NCBI RefSeq assembly: GCF_016756495.1
Contig: NZ_AP023243.1
Coordinates: 6,204,501 to 6,268,500, forward strand
From: Mesorhizobium sp. 113-3-3
GTDB taxonomy: Bacteria; Pseudomonadota; Alphaproteobacteria; Rhizobiales; Rhizobiaceae
Reading direction: 5' to 3'
DNA: 64,000 bases
Of the stretch, positions 18,877 to 28,034 are shown piece after piece (positions within the stretch are counted from its first letter, which is position 1; the number at the start of each line of letters is the position of its first letter). Below the pieces are notes generated by a model. That model did no database searches and was not told where the DNA came from. It worked only from the letters and a program-made list of their open reading frames with translations. A program made the translations under genes and the position numbers.

Positions 18877-19878
18877 ATGTCGATCAATCTTCACGGCCGC
18901 TCCGTCTTGACGCTGGACGATCTGACCGCAGATGAGATTCGGTTTCTTCTGAGGCTGGCGGCTGACCTCAAGGCGGCCAAGGTCGCCGGACATGAGATCC
19001 CGCGTCTTGTCAGAAAGAACATTGCGCTCATCTTCGAAAAGGATTCGACACGCACCCGGACGGGATTTGAGGTGGCAGCCTATGACCAGGGCGCCCACGT
19101 CACATATTTTGGCCCGAGCGGCAGCCATATCGGCCACAAGGAATCCATGAAAGATACAGCGCGGGTGCTGGGCCGCATGTATGACGCGATCGAGTATCGC
19201 GGTTTTGGCCAGCACCAGGCCGAGCTGCTTGCCGCGCATGCTGGCGTGCCCGTTTACAATGGCCTTACCGACGAGGCGCATCCAACGCAGATCCTTGCCG
19301 ACTTCATGACGATGCGCGAATTCACGCACAAGCATCTGTCGGACATGACCGTCGCCTTTGTCGGCGAGGGCCGCGACAATGTCGCGCTGTCTTTGGCACT
19401 GGGTGCAGCCAAGGTCGGCATGGATATGCGCATTGCCTCGCCAAGGGACCTTTGGCCCGACGAAGCGTTCTGCGCCCATGTCAGGGAGCTCGCAGTACAA
19501 AGCGGCGGCCGATTCAGGCTGGATGAAGACGTGGCGAGCTGCGTCCAGGACGCCGACTTCGTCTACACCGATGTATGGATGTCGATGGGCGAGGACAAAT
19601 CCGGCTGGGCGGAACGCATCCGCCTGTTGACGCCATACCGGGTCACGGGCGCAGTCATGGCAGCGACGGGCAACCCCCACGCCAAATTCATGCACTGCCT
19701 GCCGGCGTTTCATGACACCGAAACAGAAATCGGCGCCTTCATCGCCAAGGAGTATGGCATCGACTGCATGGAAGTGACCGACGAGGTCTTCGAGTCGTCG
19801 GCCTCGATCGTTTTTGATCAGGCTGAGAACCGCATGCACACGATCAAAGCCCTGCTCGTCGCCACGATCGGCACCTGA
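18877..19878 (+). CDS. arcB: ornithine carbamoyltransferase, catabolic
   Basis: It phosphorolyses citrulline to ornithine and carbamoyl phosphate in the catabolic direction. The 333-residue protein has the carbamoyl phosphate loop STRTRT, HPTQ and the ornithine-binding HCLPAFH. Length and operon position favour ArcB over the biosynthetic ArgF, although sequence alone cannot prove direction. The gap to arcA is 17 bp and arcC starts immediately after. Confidence 0.96.
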   Translation: MSINLHGRSVLTLDDLTADEIRFLLRLAADLKAAKVAGHEIPRLVRKNIALIFEKDSTRTRTGFEVAAYDQGAHVTYFGPSGSHIGHKESMKDTARVLGRMYDAIEYRGFGQHQAELLAAHAGVPVYNGLTDEAHPTQILADFMTMREFTHKHLSDMTVAFVGEGRDNVALSLALGAAKVGMDMRIASPRDLWPDEAFCAHVRELAVQSGGRFRLDEDVASCVQDADFVYTDVWMSMGEDKSGWAERIRLLTPYRVTGAVMAATGNPHAKFMHCLPAFHDTETEIGAFIAKEYGIDCMEVTDEVFESSASIVFDQAENRMHTIKALLVATIGT

Positions 19879-19879
19879 G

Positions 19880-20785
19880 ATGCGCATCGTGGTTGCCCTT
19901 GGCGGAAACGCGCTGTTGCGGCGCGGCGAGCCGATGACCGCAGACAATCAGCGTGACAATGTCAGGCGTGCGGCATCGGCGCTGGCGGCTTTGATCGGCG
20001 AGGGCCATTCTATCGTCATCACGCATGGCAATGGGCCCCAGGTCGGGCTGCTCGCACTCCAGTCGGCGGCAGGCCCTGACGGCAGCGCCTTCCCGCTCGA
20101 CGTGCTCGGCGCCGAGAGCGCCGGCATGATCGGTTACATGATCGAACAGGAGCTCGGCAACCTCATCAAGCACAGACTGTTCGCGACACTGCTCACCCAG
20201 GTCAAGGTCGACCCGACGGATCCTGGTTTTACGCATCCCACAAAGCCGATTGGGCCGGTCTACGATGAGGACACGGCGCGACGCCTCGCGACCTCGCGCG
20301 GCTGGGCGATTGCCCCGGACGGCGACAAATGGCGCAGGGTCGTGCCCTCCCCACGCCCGCTGGAGATTCTCGAAGCGGCGGTCATCGCCTACCTGGTCGA
20401 TCACAATGTGACCGTGATCTGCACCGGCGGTGGCGGCGTTCCTGTGGTGGCGCGTGACGATGGCAGCCTGGGTGGCGTTGAGGCCGTCATCGACAAGGAT
20501 CTGGCGAGCTCGCTACTGGCGCGGCAGCTGACAGCCGACATGCTGCTGATGCTGACCGACGTCGATGCGGTCTATGTTGGCTACGGCACAGCCGGTGCGC
20601 GTGCCCTGCGTCGTGTCAGGGCAACAGAGATATCCGGGCGCGATTATGCGGCTGGGTCAATGGGACCCAAGATCGATGCCGCGATCGAATTCGTCGATGC
20701 AACCGGCAATCCGGCAGCGATCGGCCGGCTCGAGGACGCGGTCGAGATCGTCAAAGGCCGGCAAGGCACTTGCTTCTACGCATAA
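19880..20785 (+). CDS. arcC: carbamate kinase
   Basis: It makes ATP from ADP and carbamoyl phosphate, the energy-yielding last step of the arginine deiminase route. The 301-residue amino-acid-kinase fold shows [22 protein letters not shown] and DKDLAS motifs. The ATG at 19880 is two bases after the arcB stop codon begins its gap (TGAG-ATG), so coupling is likely. It closes the arcDABC operon driven from the FixK box at 16087. Confidence 0.97.
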   Translation: MRIVVALGGNALLRRGEPMTADNQRDNVRRAASALAALIGEGHSIVITHGNGPQVGLLALQSAAGPDGSAFPLDVLGAESAGMIGYMIEQELGNLIKHRLFATLLTQVKVDPTDPGFTHPTKPIGPVYDEDTARRLATSRGWAIAPDGDKWRRVVPSPRPLEILEAAVIAYLVDHNVTVICTGGGGVPVVARDDGSLGGVEAVIDKDLASSLLARQLTADMLLMLTDVDAVYVGYGTAGARALRRVRATEISGRDYAAGSMGPKIDAAIEFVDATGNPAAIGRLEDAVEIVKGRQGTCFYA

Positions 20786-20861
20786 GCCGCTGTCGATCTC
20801 TCGGTCCCCAGACGCGAAGGCGCAGCGGCGCGGCCTGTCGACCATAGGCGCAGGACAGGTC

Positions 20862-21200
20862 TCACCTGCGATTCAAGCTCTTGATGTAGGATACGATGGC
20901 GTCGATCTGACTGGGCGTGGCGACGAATTCCGGCATGTCAGGGTGGCCAGTGGAAATCCCCTCGCCGAGCGCTTCTTCCAGATCTTCAATCGGATAGCGG
21001 CTCGACAAAGTGCGGAAGGGCGGCGCATCGGGATGGGTGCTCTCGCCATTCAAGCCGACGGCATGGCACCGCGAACAGTTCGCCTCGACAAGCCTCTTGC
21101 CGCGAGCGGCCTGCGTATCGTCAGCTGCCCATGCCGGCGTCGCACAAAGAAGTGCAAGTCCAAGCAAAAGAGAGCTCCCAGCTACGGATCGAGGTTTCAT
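20862..21200 (-). CDS. small periplasmic c-type cytochrome
   Basis: The 112-residue precursor has a signal peptide ending ATPAWA, heme motif CSRCH and probable axial methionine in GHPDMPEF, followed by the C-terminal helix IDAIVSYIKSL. It is a class I monoheme cytochrome c. The ATG at 21200 was chosen because the signal peptide begins there. A FixK box is centred only 40.5 bp upstream, which would place a class II transcription start at the ATG itself. Confidence 0.92.
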   Translation of the reverse strand: MKPRSVAGSSLLLGLALLCATPAWAADDTQAARGKRLVEANCSRCHAVGLNGESTHPDAPPFRTLSSRYPIEDLEEALGEGISTGHPDMPEFVATPSQIDAIVSYIKSLNRR

Positions 21201-21233
21201 TATTTTAGGATAGACGAGCTGCGAATACCCGCC

Positions 21234-21247
21234 TTGATCTGGCTCAA
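21234..21247. promoter_or_regulatory. FixK/FNR-type box TTGATCTGGCTCAA
   Basis: It has nine of ten consensus positions. The centre is 40.5 bp upstream of the cytochrome c ATG (- strand), so the predicted transcript would be leaderless or the true promoter geometry differs. Confidence 0.7.
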
Positions 21248-21309
21248 ATCCGGCACGGGCGCAAGCCGGTGCCGTCTCGTTGGCAGCGTGTTTCGCAGAG
21301 CCAGGCACC

Positions 21310-21720
21310 TCAGGCGGCAGCGGTCGCGGCAGTCATGTCCTCGACGGTGTTGCGTGCCTCCTTGCGCATTTGGCCGGCCGCTTGCGCGGCAAACCTGGCG
21401 CCGATCGAGGCGACCTTGCCGATTTCATTCGCGTAGGAGGCGGTAGAGTTCTGGACAAAGTTGCCGACGATGTCGAACGCATCGGCAAGATCGTCGCGGG
21501 CGATCAGAGTCTCGACCAGGTTCAGGCCGGCTTCAAACCGACGGTTGAAGAAAAAAAGACCTTCGATCTGGCAACTGATCAAGGCCCCCGCCGCCTGCGC
21601 CTGCAGGGCGGCGTTCATTTGCAAAACCTTTTGCCCGGCCTTCATGAACGGAAGAAGCTCCGGCGCGCGCAACGCTTCACCCAAAACTGCGTCGGCATCC
21701 TGCAGACCGCGAGTCGTCAT
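21310..21720 (-). CDS. phasin-family protein
   Basis: The 136-residue helical, alanine-rich protein lacks a signal peptide and has an amphipathic pattern (FMKAGQKVLQMNAALQAQAA, ANEIGKVASIGARFAAQAA) like phasins that coat polyhydroxyalkanoate granules. The assignment rests on composition and helical layout rather than a motif. It starts right after a 55-codon membrane-protein frame on the same strand, and both lie behind the FixK box at 21945. It differs from the canonical phasin at 47971. Confidence 0.7.
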   Translation of the reverse strand: MTTRGLQDADAVLGEALRAPELLPFMKAGQKVLQMNAALQAQAAGALISCQIEGLFFFNRRFEAGLNLVETLIARDDLADAFDIVGNFVQNSTASYANEIGKVASIGARFAAQAAGQMRKEARNTVEDMTAATAAA

Positions 21721-21721
21721 A

Positions 21722-21889
21722 TCAAAACCTCACCTTCACCCGAAGCGGCCGGGTGTGACGGCCAAAGCCATAATTTATCGAAGACGGCACGCCTCTCCTG
21801 GCCGAAGCAAGTTCGAAGCAAATCGAGACACCAGCGACATAGGCAAAGCCAAGCGCGGCAGCCCATAGGACGATAGCATCTGCAGACAC
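21722..21889 (-). CDS. small single-span membrane protein (55 aa)
   Basis: This short frame starts at a GTG (21889) with AAGGA 7 bp upstream and ends with TGA one base before the phasin ATG. The product has one hydrophobic segment, AIVLWAAALGFAYVAGVSI, then a basic tail rich in Arg/Lys, predicting an inner-membrane anchor with cytoplasmic tail. I do not recognise a family. Spacing from the FixK box (centre 62.5 bp before the GTG) equals that of other genes in the island and supports it being real and first in the phasin operon. Confidence 0.6.
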   Translation of the reverse strand: MSADAIVLWAAALGFAYVAGVSICFELASARRGVPSSINYGFGRHTRPLRVKVRF

Positions 21890-21944
21890 GGTCGTATCCT
21901 TTCGTTAATCCTGAACAGGAATGACAGAACAGCCGCCCAAAACA

Positions 21945-21958
21945 TTGATCCCGATCAA
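21945..21958. promoter_or_regulatory. FixK/FNR-type box TTGATCCCGATCAA
   Basis: This is a perfect 14-bp palindrome, the best site in the window. The centre is 62.5 bp before the GTG of the small membrane protein (- strand), giving a leader of about 21 nt. Confidence 0.85.
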
Positions 21959-22094
21959 GCCGATCATGGTCGAGCAACCGTCATGACAGCCCCGGCGCCT
22001 ACGGCCGACGAGCCTGCGCGACGGATGGCGCGACTATGGCGTAGATGGTTGACCGGTGCCTGAAGCACCGCATATCCAGCGTCTTTCGCCGCCT

Positions 22095-22108
22095 TTGATC
22101 GCCGTCAA
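22095..22108. promoter_or_regulatory. FixK/FNR-type box TTGATCGCCGTCAA
   Basis: It has nine of ten consensus positions and is centred 62.5 bp before the usp ATG at 22164, implying a leader of about 21 nt. Confidence 0.8.
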
Positions 22109-22163
22109 GGCAAGCGCAAATCGCGCAAGCTAGTTTCAGACATCGAAACAATGATCAGGCGCG

Positions 22164-22994
22164 ATGCAAATGGGCTACAAATCCATCCTCTTGAACGTCG
22201 ACATCGACGGCCCGATCGAACCGATTGCCAAGGCGGGGATAGATCTCGCCAAGAGATTCGATGCCCGGCTGATCGGGTGCTGTGCGGCCGACGCGCCCTT
22301 ACCGGTGACAATGGCACCGGAGGGCGCCGAGTTGGCGGCCGAGTTGTGGGAGCAGTCGAAGGAAGAAATCCGGCAACGATGCAAGGATCTGCGCAGCCAG
22401 TTCGATGGCCTCGCCGCTGGGAGGGTGTCGACGGAATGGCGGGGCGCGGTGGACAATCCGAACCACAGCCTGGCCATCAATGCGCGCGCCGCCGACCTTA
22501 TCCTGACGAACGCCTCCCAAGGCGTATTGACTGGAAATGCCTACAGGGTTGCCGACCCGGCAACGGCGGTGTTGCGCGCCGGCAGGCCGGTGATTGTTGT
22601 CGCGCATGGCGCCCAGGATGTGCCGGCGCGCAAGATCGTGGTCGCTTGGAAAGACACGCGCGAAGCAAGACGAGCCATGGCGGACGCCGTGCCGCTGATG
22701 CTCGGCGCCAAGGAGGTCGTGCTGGCAACGATCGACCCTCATCCAACCGACTGGTTGGAGGAGAGCATGAAGGATGCTGCGGGCTTCCTGCTCCATCATG
22801 GCGTCAGAGCGCGCACGGAAGTGCTAAAGGCCAAGGACGAGCCCGCCGCGCTCAGTGATTTCATCCGCTCGGTCGGCGCCGACCTGATCGTCTCGGGTGC
22901 CTATGGCCACAGCCGCCTGAGGGAATGGGTTTTCGGCGGGATGACCCGTTCGCTGCTTGACGATGTCTGGCTCAGCCGCTTCATGTCGAGCTGA
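22164..22994 (+). CDS. universal stress protein (UspA family, tandem)
   Basis: The 276-residue protein has two Usp-like halves. The C-terminal half has GAYGHSRLREWVFGG, nearly identical to the motif in the usp gene at 2973, indicating nucleotide binding in that half. An in-frame ATG two codons later (22170) is an alternative start. The FixK box upstream and neighbouring fixK-like gene point to micro-oxic expression; the role in growth arrest or survival is inferred from the family. Confidence 0.93.
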   Translation: MQMGYKSILLNVDIDGPIEPIAKAGIDLAKRFDARLIGCCAADAPLPVTMAPEGAELAAELWEQSKEEIRQRCKDLRSQFDGLAAGRVSTEWRGAVDNPNHSLAINARAADLILTNASQGVLTGNAYRVADPATAVLRAGRPVIVVAHGAQDVPARKIVVAWKDTREARRAMADAVPLMLGAKEVVLATIDPHPTDWLEESMKDAAGFLLHHGVRARTEVLKAKDEPAALSDFIRSVGADLIVSGAYGHSRLREWVFGGMTRSLLDDVWLSRFMSS

Positions 22995-23180
22995 TTGCGT
23001 CACGGACCTCGGCCTTGACGCCCAAGCCCTGCGTAACGTTTTGACCCGAGGCGCGACGCGCGGCTGCGCGGATTTCATGCGTACGCTCTGCCTATCAAGG
23101 TTCGGTGCAACCAAGCGACTAAGTAGTTTCCCTTAGGGACATAAACGAATTTCGGCCGGTTCGAATTTGCGCGATTTCTG

Positions 23181-23194
23181 TTGTCACGGATCAA
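23181..23194. promoter_or_regulatory. weak FixK/FNR-type box TTGTCACGGATCAA
   Basis: It has one good half (ATCAA) and one degenerate half (TTGTC). It lies only 15 bp before the ATG of the fixK-like gene, so binding there would more plausibly repress than activate (autoregulation). Confidence 0.4.
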
Positions 23195-23208
23195 CCGGGA
23201 ACACAGCC

Positions 23209-23841
23209 ATGTACGCTCAACAGATCGCCAATATCGAACTGCCTACGCAGCAGAACCCTTTTGCTCTGCTCGATGCGACGCAGCCGGTAAGCTTCTTCCC
23301 GGCGGGTACGGAGATCTACGCCCAAGGCGAAAAGGCAGGGCCGCTTTACCAAGTCGAATTCGGCGCCGTGCGTGTCTACCGCCTTCTGGCCGATGGCCGC
23401 CGGCAGATCAGCGCCTTCCATATGGCCGGAGAGACATTCGGCTTCGAAGCCGACGCCACCCATCATTTCTTCGCCGAGGCGATCAATGCGACCGGCATCC
23501 GGGTTTTCCGGATCGCCGCGGCCGCGGATATGTCCCGGCAGCTGCTGCCACTGGCGCTCAAGGGTCTCGTCAGAGCCCAGGAACATCTGCTGGTGCTTGG
23601 CCGCCAGAATGCCATCGAGCGCGTCGCGGCCTTCCTGGTCGACATGGCGGAGCGCCAGGGCGGCCTGCGCCAGGTCGAGTTGCCGATGTCGCGCATGGAT
23701 ATTGGCGACTATCTCGGCCTCACCATCGAGACCGTGTCGCGGGTGTTCACCCGCCTGAAGGACAAGGGCGTCATTCGCCTGCTTGGCCTGCGCAGCCTCG
23801 AGATCCTCAAGCAGGACGTGCTCCTCGACATGGGCGAATAA
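23209..23841 (+). CDS. Crp/Fnr family transcription regulator, FixK-like
   Basis: The 210-residue protein has an N-terminal cyclic-nucleotide-type beta barrel (about 25-120), a dimer helix (about 125-155) and a C-terminal winged HTH. The recognition helix TIETVSRVFTRLKD holds the E-SR triad that reads TTGAT half-sites in FNR and FixK. There is not a single cysteine, so it cannot carry the FNR Fe-S cluster, nor the redox cysteine known in Bradyrhizobium FixK2. Oxygen sensing must therefore act upstream, for example by FixLJ outside the window. It is the likely regulator of the eleven boxes mapped here. Confidence 0.92.
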   Translation: MYAQQIANIELPTQQNPFALLDATQPVSFFPAGTEIYAQGEKAGPLYQVEFGAVRVYRLLADGRRQISAFHMAGETFGFEADATHHFFAEAINATGIRVFRIAAAADMSRQLLPLALKGLVRAQEHLLVLGRQNAIERVAAFLVDMAERQGGLRQVELPMSRMDIGDYLGLTIETVSRVFTRLKDKGVIRLLGLRSLEILKQDVLLDMGE

Positions 23842-23904
23842 AGCGGCGCGGCCACAGCCTCCCAGACCAAAATGCCCGCAAGGGCAAGCCAAGGACCGAA
23901 GACG

Positions 23905-24420
23905 ATGAAAACCATCCTTACCACGCACTCAGGATTCCGCTTTGACGTTCGCGAGGCCCGCCCCGAGGACGAGCCGACACTTGCAGAGTTCTTCACGCAC
24001 GTAACGCCCGAGGATCTGCGCTTCCGCTTTCTTGGCGCCGTGCGGGAAGTTTCGCACGAGAGGCTGGTTGCGATGACCCGCTCCGACGACGCGCATATCC
24101 ATAATTTCCTGGCGTTTGGACCGGACGGAATGTTGATCGCGGTGGCGACGCTGGCCAGCGATCCGGCCGATCGGCGCGGCGAGGTCGCCATCTGCATCCG
24201 CGATGACCGCAAACATCTGGGCGTCAGCTGGGAATTGCTCGCCCACGTCGCGCGCTACGCGGACAAGCACGGCCTCGAAACGATCGAATCGATCGAAAAT
24301 CGCGAGAACCGGGCGGCGATCGAACTTGAGCGCGAGATGGGTTTCACGGTCACGGCTGACCCCGACGATGCGACCCTCGTTCTGGTTCAGCGCAAGCGTG
24401 GCGCCAGCTTGCCCGCATAG
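23905..24420 (+). CDS. GNAT family N-acetyltransferase
   Basis: The 171-residue GNAT protein has VREARPEDEPTLAEFF and VTPEDLRFRFLG segments that closely resemble the GNAT domain fused to the acyl-CoA synthetase at 6663 (ISPDDLRLRFLS), so it belongs to the same protein-acetyltransferase-like branch. The acetyl-CoA loop (DDRKHLGVSWELL) is degenerate relative to Q/RxxGxG/A, so activity is uncertain. The start at 23905 is 63 bp after the fixK-like gene. It could be cotranscribed with that gene. Confidence 0.85.
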   Translation: MKTILTTHSGFRFDVREARPEDEPTLAEFFTHVTPEDLRFRFLGAVREVSHERLVAMTRSDDAHIHNFLAFGPDGMLIAVATLASDPADRRGEVAICIRDDRKHLGVSWELLAHVARYADKHGLETIESIENRENRAAIELEREMGFTVTADPDDATLVLVQRKRGASLPA

Positions 24421-24448
24421 GTCCGTGAATCCCATCCAGCCGCAAGAA

Positions 24449-24473
24449 GACCTGCTTAGAATGCAAGCAGGTC
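24449..24473. terminator. hairpin between GNAT and ackA
   Basis: GACCTGCTT (24449-24457) and AAGCAGGTC (24465-24473) form a perfect 9-bp stem with a 7-nt loop. It overlaps the last codons of ackA (- strand) and lies between two convergent genes. T-rich sequence after the stem on the minus strand supports termination of xfp-ackA. Confidence 0.6.
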
Positions 24474-25622
24474 TCGCGCCACGGCGACCTCCTCATCGGC
24501 CGGAATGACAAGAATATCGACACGTGACGTCGCGGCGCTGACGAGTTCGCCGCCGCTTCGGTTCAACCCTTCGTCAAGCGCCAGGCCAAGCCATGCGGCA
24601 GCCTCGCAGATCTTGTGCCGGATCAGGGGCGCGTGCTCACCAATACCTGCGGTGAACACCAAAGTGTCGAGGCCGCCTAGCGCGGCAGCCAGCGATCCGA
24701 TTTCTCGCCCGACGCGATAGACAAAGAGATCGACGGCTTCAACAGCCGCAGCGTCTTTGGAGTCGAGCAAAGTCTGCATGTCCCCGGAAATGCCGGACAC
24801 GCCCAGCAGGCCTGAACGCTCGTAGAGAAGGTCGTTCAGTTCATCGGCAGATAGGGTCTTGCTACGCAGAAGATGAAGGATCACGCCCGGATCGAGCGCA
24901 CCGCAGCGGGTGCTCATGACGAGACCATCGAGCGTCGAAAATCCCATTGTGGTCGCCACACTTGCCCCTTCCCGCATGGCACAGAGGCTTGCGCCGCTGC
25001 CGAGATGGGCAACGATCGCGCGACCGCCGGCGCCCGTGCCGTACCGTTCCCGCAGCATCCCCGCGATGTGACTGTAAGACAGTCCGTGGAAGCCGTAGGA
25101 GACGATTCCCTGCTCCGCCAGGTCGCGCGGCAGACCGTAGATCTTGGCGAGCGCCGGCCGGGTCGCATGAAATGCCGTATCGAAGCAGCCGACCTGCACG
25201 GCATGCGGCAGCAGCTCAGCTGCCAGCTTCACGATCTCAAGATTGACCGCCTGGTGGATCGGCGCAAGTGGCTCCAGCCGGCGCAGAACCGCAAGAGTTT
25301 TTGCCTCGAGCCGGACCGCATGTGTGAAGGTTTGGCCGCCATGAACGATGCGATGGCCGATCTTGCCGATGCGGCCGAGGAGATTGCGATCGGCGAGCAG
25401 CGAGGCCACCACCGAAAATGCGTCGGCGATCGCGATCGGCCCATCGCCGACGCTCGTGTCGATGGCGGACGCCGCCGCCGTGGCCATGGTGCGCAGTCTG
25501 GGATTTCGGCCGAGTGAAGACACGCTGCCGCGCAACAGCAGGGGAAGCGTCCCCTGCTCCTCGAAGACGGCGAACTTCAAGCTGGATGAGCCGCCATTAA
25601 GAACCAGCACCGCATCAGTCAT
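24456..25622 (-). CDS. ackA: acetate kinase
   Basis: It converts acetyl phosphate and ADP to acetate and ATP. The 388-residue ASKHA-fold protein has NGGSSSLKF at the N-terminus, VGCFDTAFH, YGFHGLSY and the adenosine loop HLGSGAS. It lies 18 bp downstream of the phosphoketolase gene, and the pair forms a complete route from xylulose-5-P or fructose-6-P through acetyl phosphate to ATP. No pta gene is nearby, which supports acetyl phosphate arising from phosphoketolase. Confidence 0.96.
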   Translation of the reverse strand: MTDAVLVLNGGSSSLKFAVFEEQGTLPLLLRGSVSSLGRNPRLRTMATAAASAIDTSVGDGPIAIADAFSVVASLLADRNLLGRIGKIGHRIVHGGQTFTHAVRLEAKTLAVLRRLEPLAPIHQAVNLEIVKLAAELLPHAVQVGCFDTAFHATRPALAKIYGLPRDLAEQGIVSYGFHGLSYSHIAGMLRERYGTGAGGRAIVAHLGSGASLCAMREGASVATTMGFSTLDGLVMSTRCGALDPGVILHLLRSKTLSADELNDLLYERSGLLGVSGISGDMQTLLDSKDAAAVEAVDLFVYRVGREIGSLAAALGGLDTLVFTAGIGEHAPLIRHKICEAAAWLGLALDEGLNRSGGELVSAATSRVDILVIPADEEVAVARDLLAF

Positions 25623-25640
25623 GGTCGGCCTGGCGCCAGC

Positions 25641-28034
25641 TTACGGGACCCACTTCCAGCCGAGAATCTCCGGCATGTCCTGCCCGTGGGCGCGGATATA
25701 GGCGCGATGCTCAATCAGCTTTCCTTCCATCGCGTGTTTGAGCCCGACATGGGCGCCGCTCGGCTCGGGAATCCGGTCGAGCACGCTGAGCACAAGATGA
25801 TACCTGTCGAGGCCGTTGAGTACAGTCATGTCGAAGGGCGTTGTGGTCGTGCCTTCTTCATTGTAGCCGCGCACATGAATGTTCTGGTGGTTGTTCCGTC
25901 GGTACGTCAGGCGATGGATGGTCCAGGGATAACCGTGATAGGCGAAGATCACTGGCTTGTCCTTGCTGAACAGGGCGTCGAAGTCGCGGTCCGACAGGCC
26001 GTGCGGATGATGTTCCTTGGGCTGCAGGGTCATCAGGTCGACAATGTTGACCACCCTGATCCGCAGATCCGGAATATGCTCTTTCAGGATCTGCACCGCG
26101 GCAAGCGTCTCCAGCGTCGGCACGTCGCCGGCGCAGGCCATGACCACGTCCGGCTCGGCGCCGTGGTCAGTCGAGGCCCACTCCCATATCCCCACGCCCG
26201 CGTTGCAGTGGACGATCGCCTGCTCGAGGCCCAGCCACTGCCAGGATGGCGCCTTGCCGGCGACAATGACGTTGATGCGGTTCCAGGTCTTGAGCACATG
26301 ATCGGTCACGCACAGCAGGCTGTTGGCATCCGGCGGCAGATAGACACGCACGACATCTGCCTTCTTGTTCAGGGCGACGTCGATGAAGCCTGGATCCTGA
26401 TGGCTGAAGCCATTGTGTTCCTGGTGCCAGACGTGACTGGACAAGAGGTAATTCAGGGACGCAACGGGCTGGCGCCAAGGCAGCTTGCGGCAGGCATCCA
26501 GCCATTTGGCATGCTGGTTGAACATGGAATCGATGATGTGCGTGAAGGCCTCGTAGCACGAGAAGAAGCCATGCCGGCCGGTCAGCAGATAGCCTTCCAG
26601 CCAGCCCTGGCAGGTATGCTCGGACAGGATCTCGATCACCCGGCCGTCTCGCCCGAGATGGACGTCCTCTGGAAGGATCTCGTCCATCCAGGCGCGTTCC
26701 GTCACCTCAAAGACATCCTGGAGCCGATTGGACGCCGTCTCGTCGGGGCCAACGATGCGGAAGTTCCTGGCATCCTGGTTGAGCGCCATCACGTCGCGCA
26801 GGAAGTGGCCCATGATCCGCGTCGATTCTGTCTTCACGGCGCCGGGGCGCGCGACCGCTATGGCATGCTGATCAAGGCCGGGCAAATCGAGAGAACGCCG
26901 CAGCAGGCCGCCATTGGCATGCGGGTTGGCGCTCATGCGCCGTGAGCCCTGCGGAGCAGTCGCGCGGATCGTCGGCGCTGGAGCACCTGTTGCGTCAAAC
27001 AGCTCTTCAGGCCGGTAGCTGCGCATCCAATCCTCGAGCATCTTCAGATGCGCCGGGTTTTCGGCGAGACCCGACAAGGGAACCTGATGCGCGCGCCAGA
27101 AACCTTCGGTCTTCAATCCGTCGACTTCCTTGGGCCCGGTCCAGCCCTTCGGGCTGCGCAGCACGATCATCGGCCATCTCGGCCGCGACTGGACAATGGC
27201 GCCGCTGCTGCGCGCAGTTTCCTGGATCGCCTTGATGCGGTCGAGCGCTTCGTCGAGCACGACCGCCATCTTTTCATGCATCAGGGCCGGGTCGTGGCCT
27301 TCGACGAACAGCGGCTCATAGCCGTAGCCTACGAACAGCGCGCGCAGTTCCTCTTCGGGGATCCGGGCGAGAATGGTCGGATTGGCAATCTTGTAGCCGT
27401 TGAGATGCAGGATCGGCAGCACCGCACCGTCATGCGCCGGATTGAGGAATTTGTTGGAATGCCAGGCGGTGGCAAGCGGTCCGGTTTCCGCCTCGCCGTC
27501 TCCGACCACGCAAGCGACGATGAGGTCGGGGTTGTCGAATGCCGCGCCATAGGCATGCGAGAGCGAATATCCCAATTCGCCTCCCTCGTGGATTGAGCCC
27601 GGCACATCCGGCGCCGCATGGCTGGGGATGCCGCCTGGAAAGGAGAACTGGCGAAACAACTTCTTCATGCCGGTTTCATCCAGCGAGATGTCCGGATTGA
27701 GCTCGCTGTACGTGCCCTCCAGATAGGTGTTTGCAACCATGGCAGGCCCGCCGTGACCGGGGCCGCAGACATAGATGACGTTGGCGTCGCGCTGCCTGAT
27801 GGCGCGGTTGAGATGCGCATAGATGAAGCTGAGACCAGGCGAGGTCCCCCAATGGCCAAGCAGTCGCGGCTTGACATGCTCGAGCCGCAGAGGTTCGCGC
27901 AGCAGCGGATTGTCGAGCAGGTAGATCTGGCCGATGGTCAGGTAGTTGGCGGCACGCCAATAGGCGTCGAGATCGCGCAGCTCCTGTGCGGACAAGCGGT
28001 TGGCGTCAGCCGCGGGTCTCGAATGATCGTCCAT
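25641..28034 (-). CDS. xfp: phosphoketolase (xylulose-5-P/fructose-6-P)
   Basis: The 797-residue TPP-dependent enzyme splits ketose phosphates to acetyl phosphate and an aldose phosphate. Family segments are [41 protein letters not shown] and the TPP/Mg2+ site [11 protein letters not shown]; length fits the family. The ATG at 28034 is used because AGGAACAGG precedes it; the ATG six codons earlier lacks a ribosome site. It is first in an operon with ackA. No FixK box is visible directly upstream, so its control may differ from the island. Confidence 0.96.
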   Translation of the reverse strand: MDDHSRPAADANRLSAQELRDLDAYWRAANYLTIGQIYLLDNPLLREPLRLEHVKPRLLGHWGTSPGLSFIYAHLNRAIRQRDANVIYVCGPGHGGPAMVANTYLEGTYSELNPDISLDETGMKKLFRQFSFPGGIPSHAAPDVPGSIHEGGELGYSLSHAYGAAFDNPDLIVACVVGDGEAETGPLATAWHSNKFLNPAHDGAVLPILHLNGYKIANPTILARIPEEELRALFVGYGYEPLFVEGHDPALMHEKMAVVLDEALDRIKAIQETARSSGAIVQSRPRWPMIVLRSPKGWTGPKEVDGLKTEGFWRAHQVPLSGLAENPAHLKMLEDWMRSYRPEELFDATGAPAPTIRATAPQGSRRMSANPHANGGLLRRSLDLPGLDQHAIAVARPGAVKTESTRIMGHFLRDVMALNQDARNFRIVGPDETASNRLQDVFEVTERAWMDEILPEDVHLGRDGRVIEILSEHTCQGWLEGYLLTGRHGFFSCYEAFTHIIDSMFNQHAKWLDACRKLPWRQPVASLNYLLSSHVWHQEHNGFSHQDPGFIDVALNKKADVVRVYLPPDANSLLCVTDHVLKTWNRINVIVAGKAPSWQWLGLEQAIVHCNAGVGIWEWASTDHGAEPDVVMACAGDVPTLETLAAVQILKEHIPDLRIRVVNIVDLMTLQPKEHHPHGLSDRDFDALFSKDKPVIFAYHGYPWTIHRLTYRRNNHQNIHVRGYNEEGTTTTPFDMTVLNGLDRYHLVLSVLDRIPEPSGAHVGLKHAMEGKLIEHRAYIRAHGQDMPEILGWKWVP

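Noticed and set aside
21717..21977. 86-codon minus-strand frame at the phasin promoter
   Set aside because: It is Cys/Trp-rich random sequence in another frame. The 55-codon frame at 21722-21889 has the ribosome site and hydrophobic pattern.
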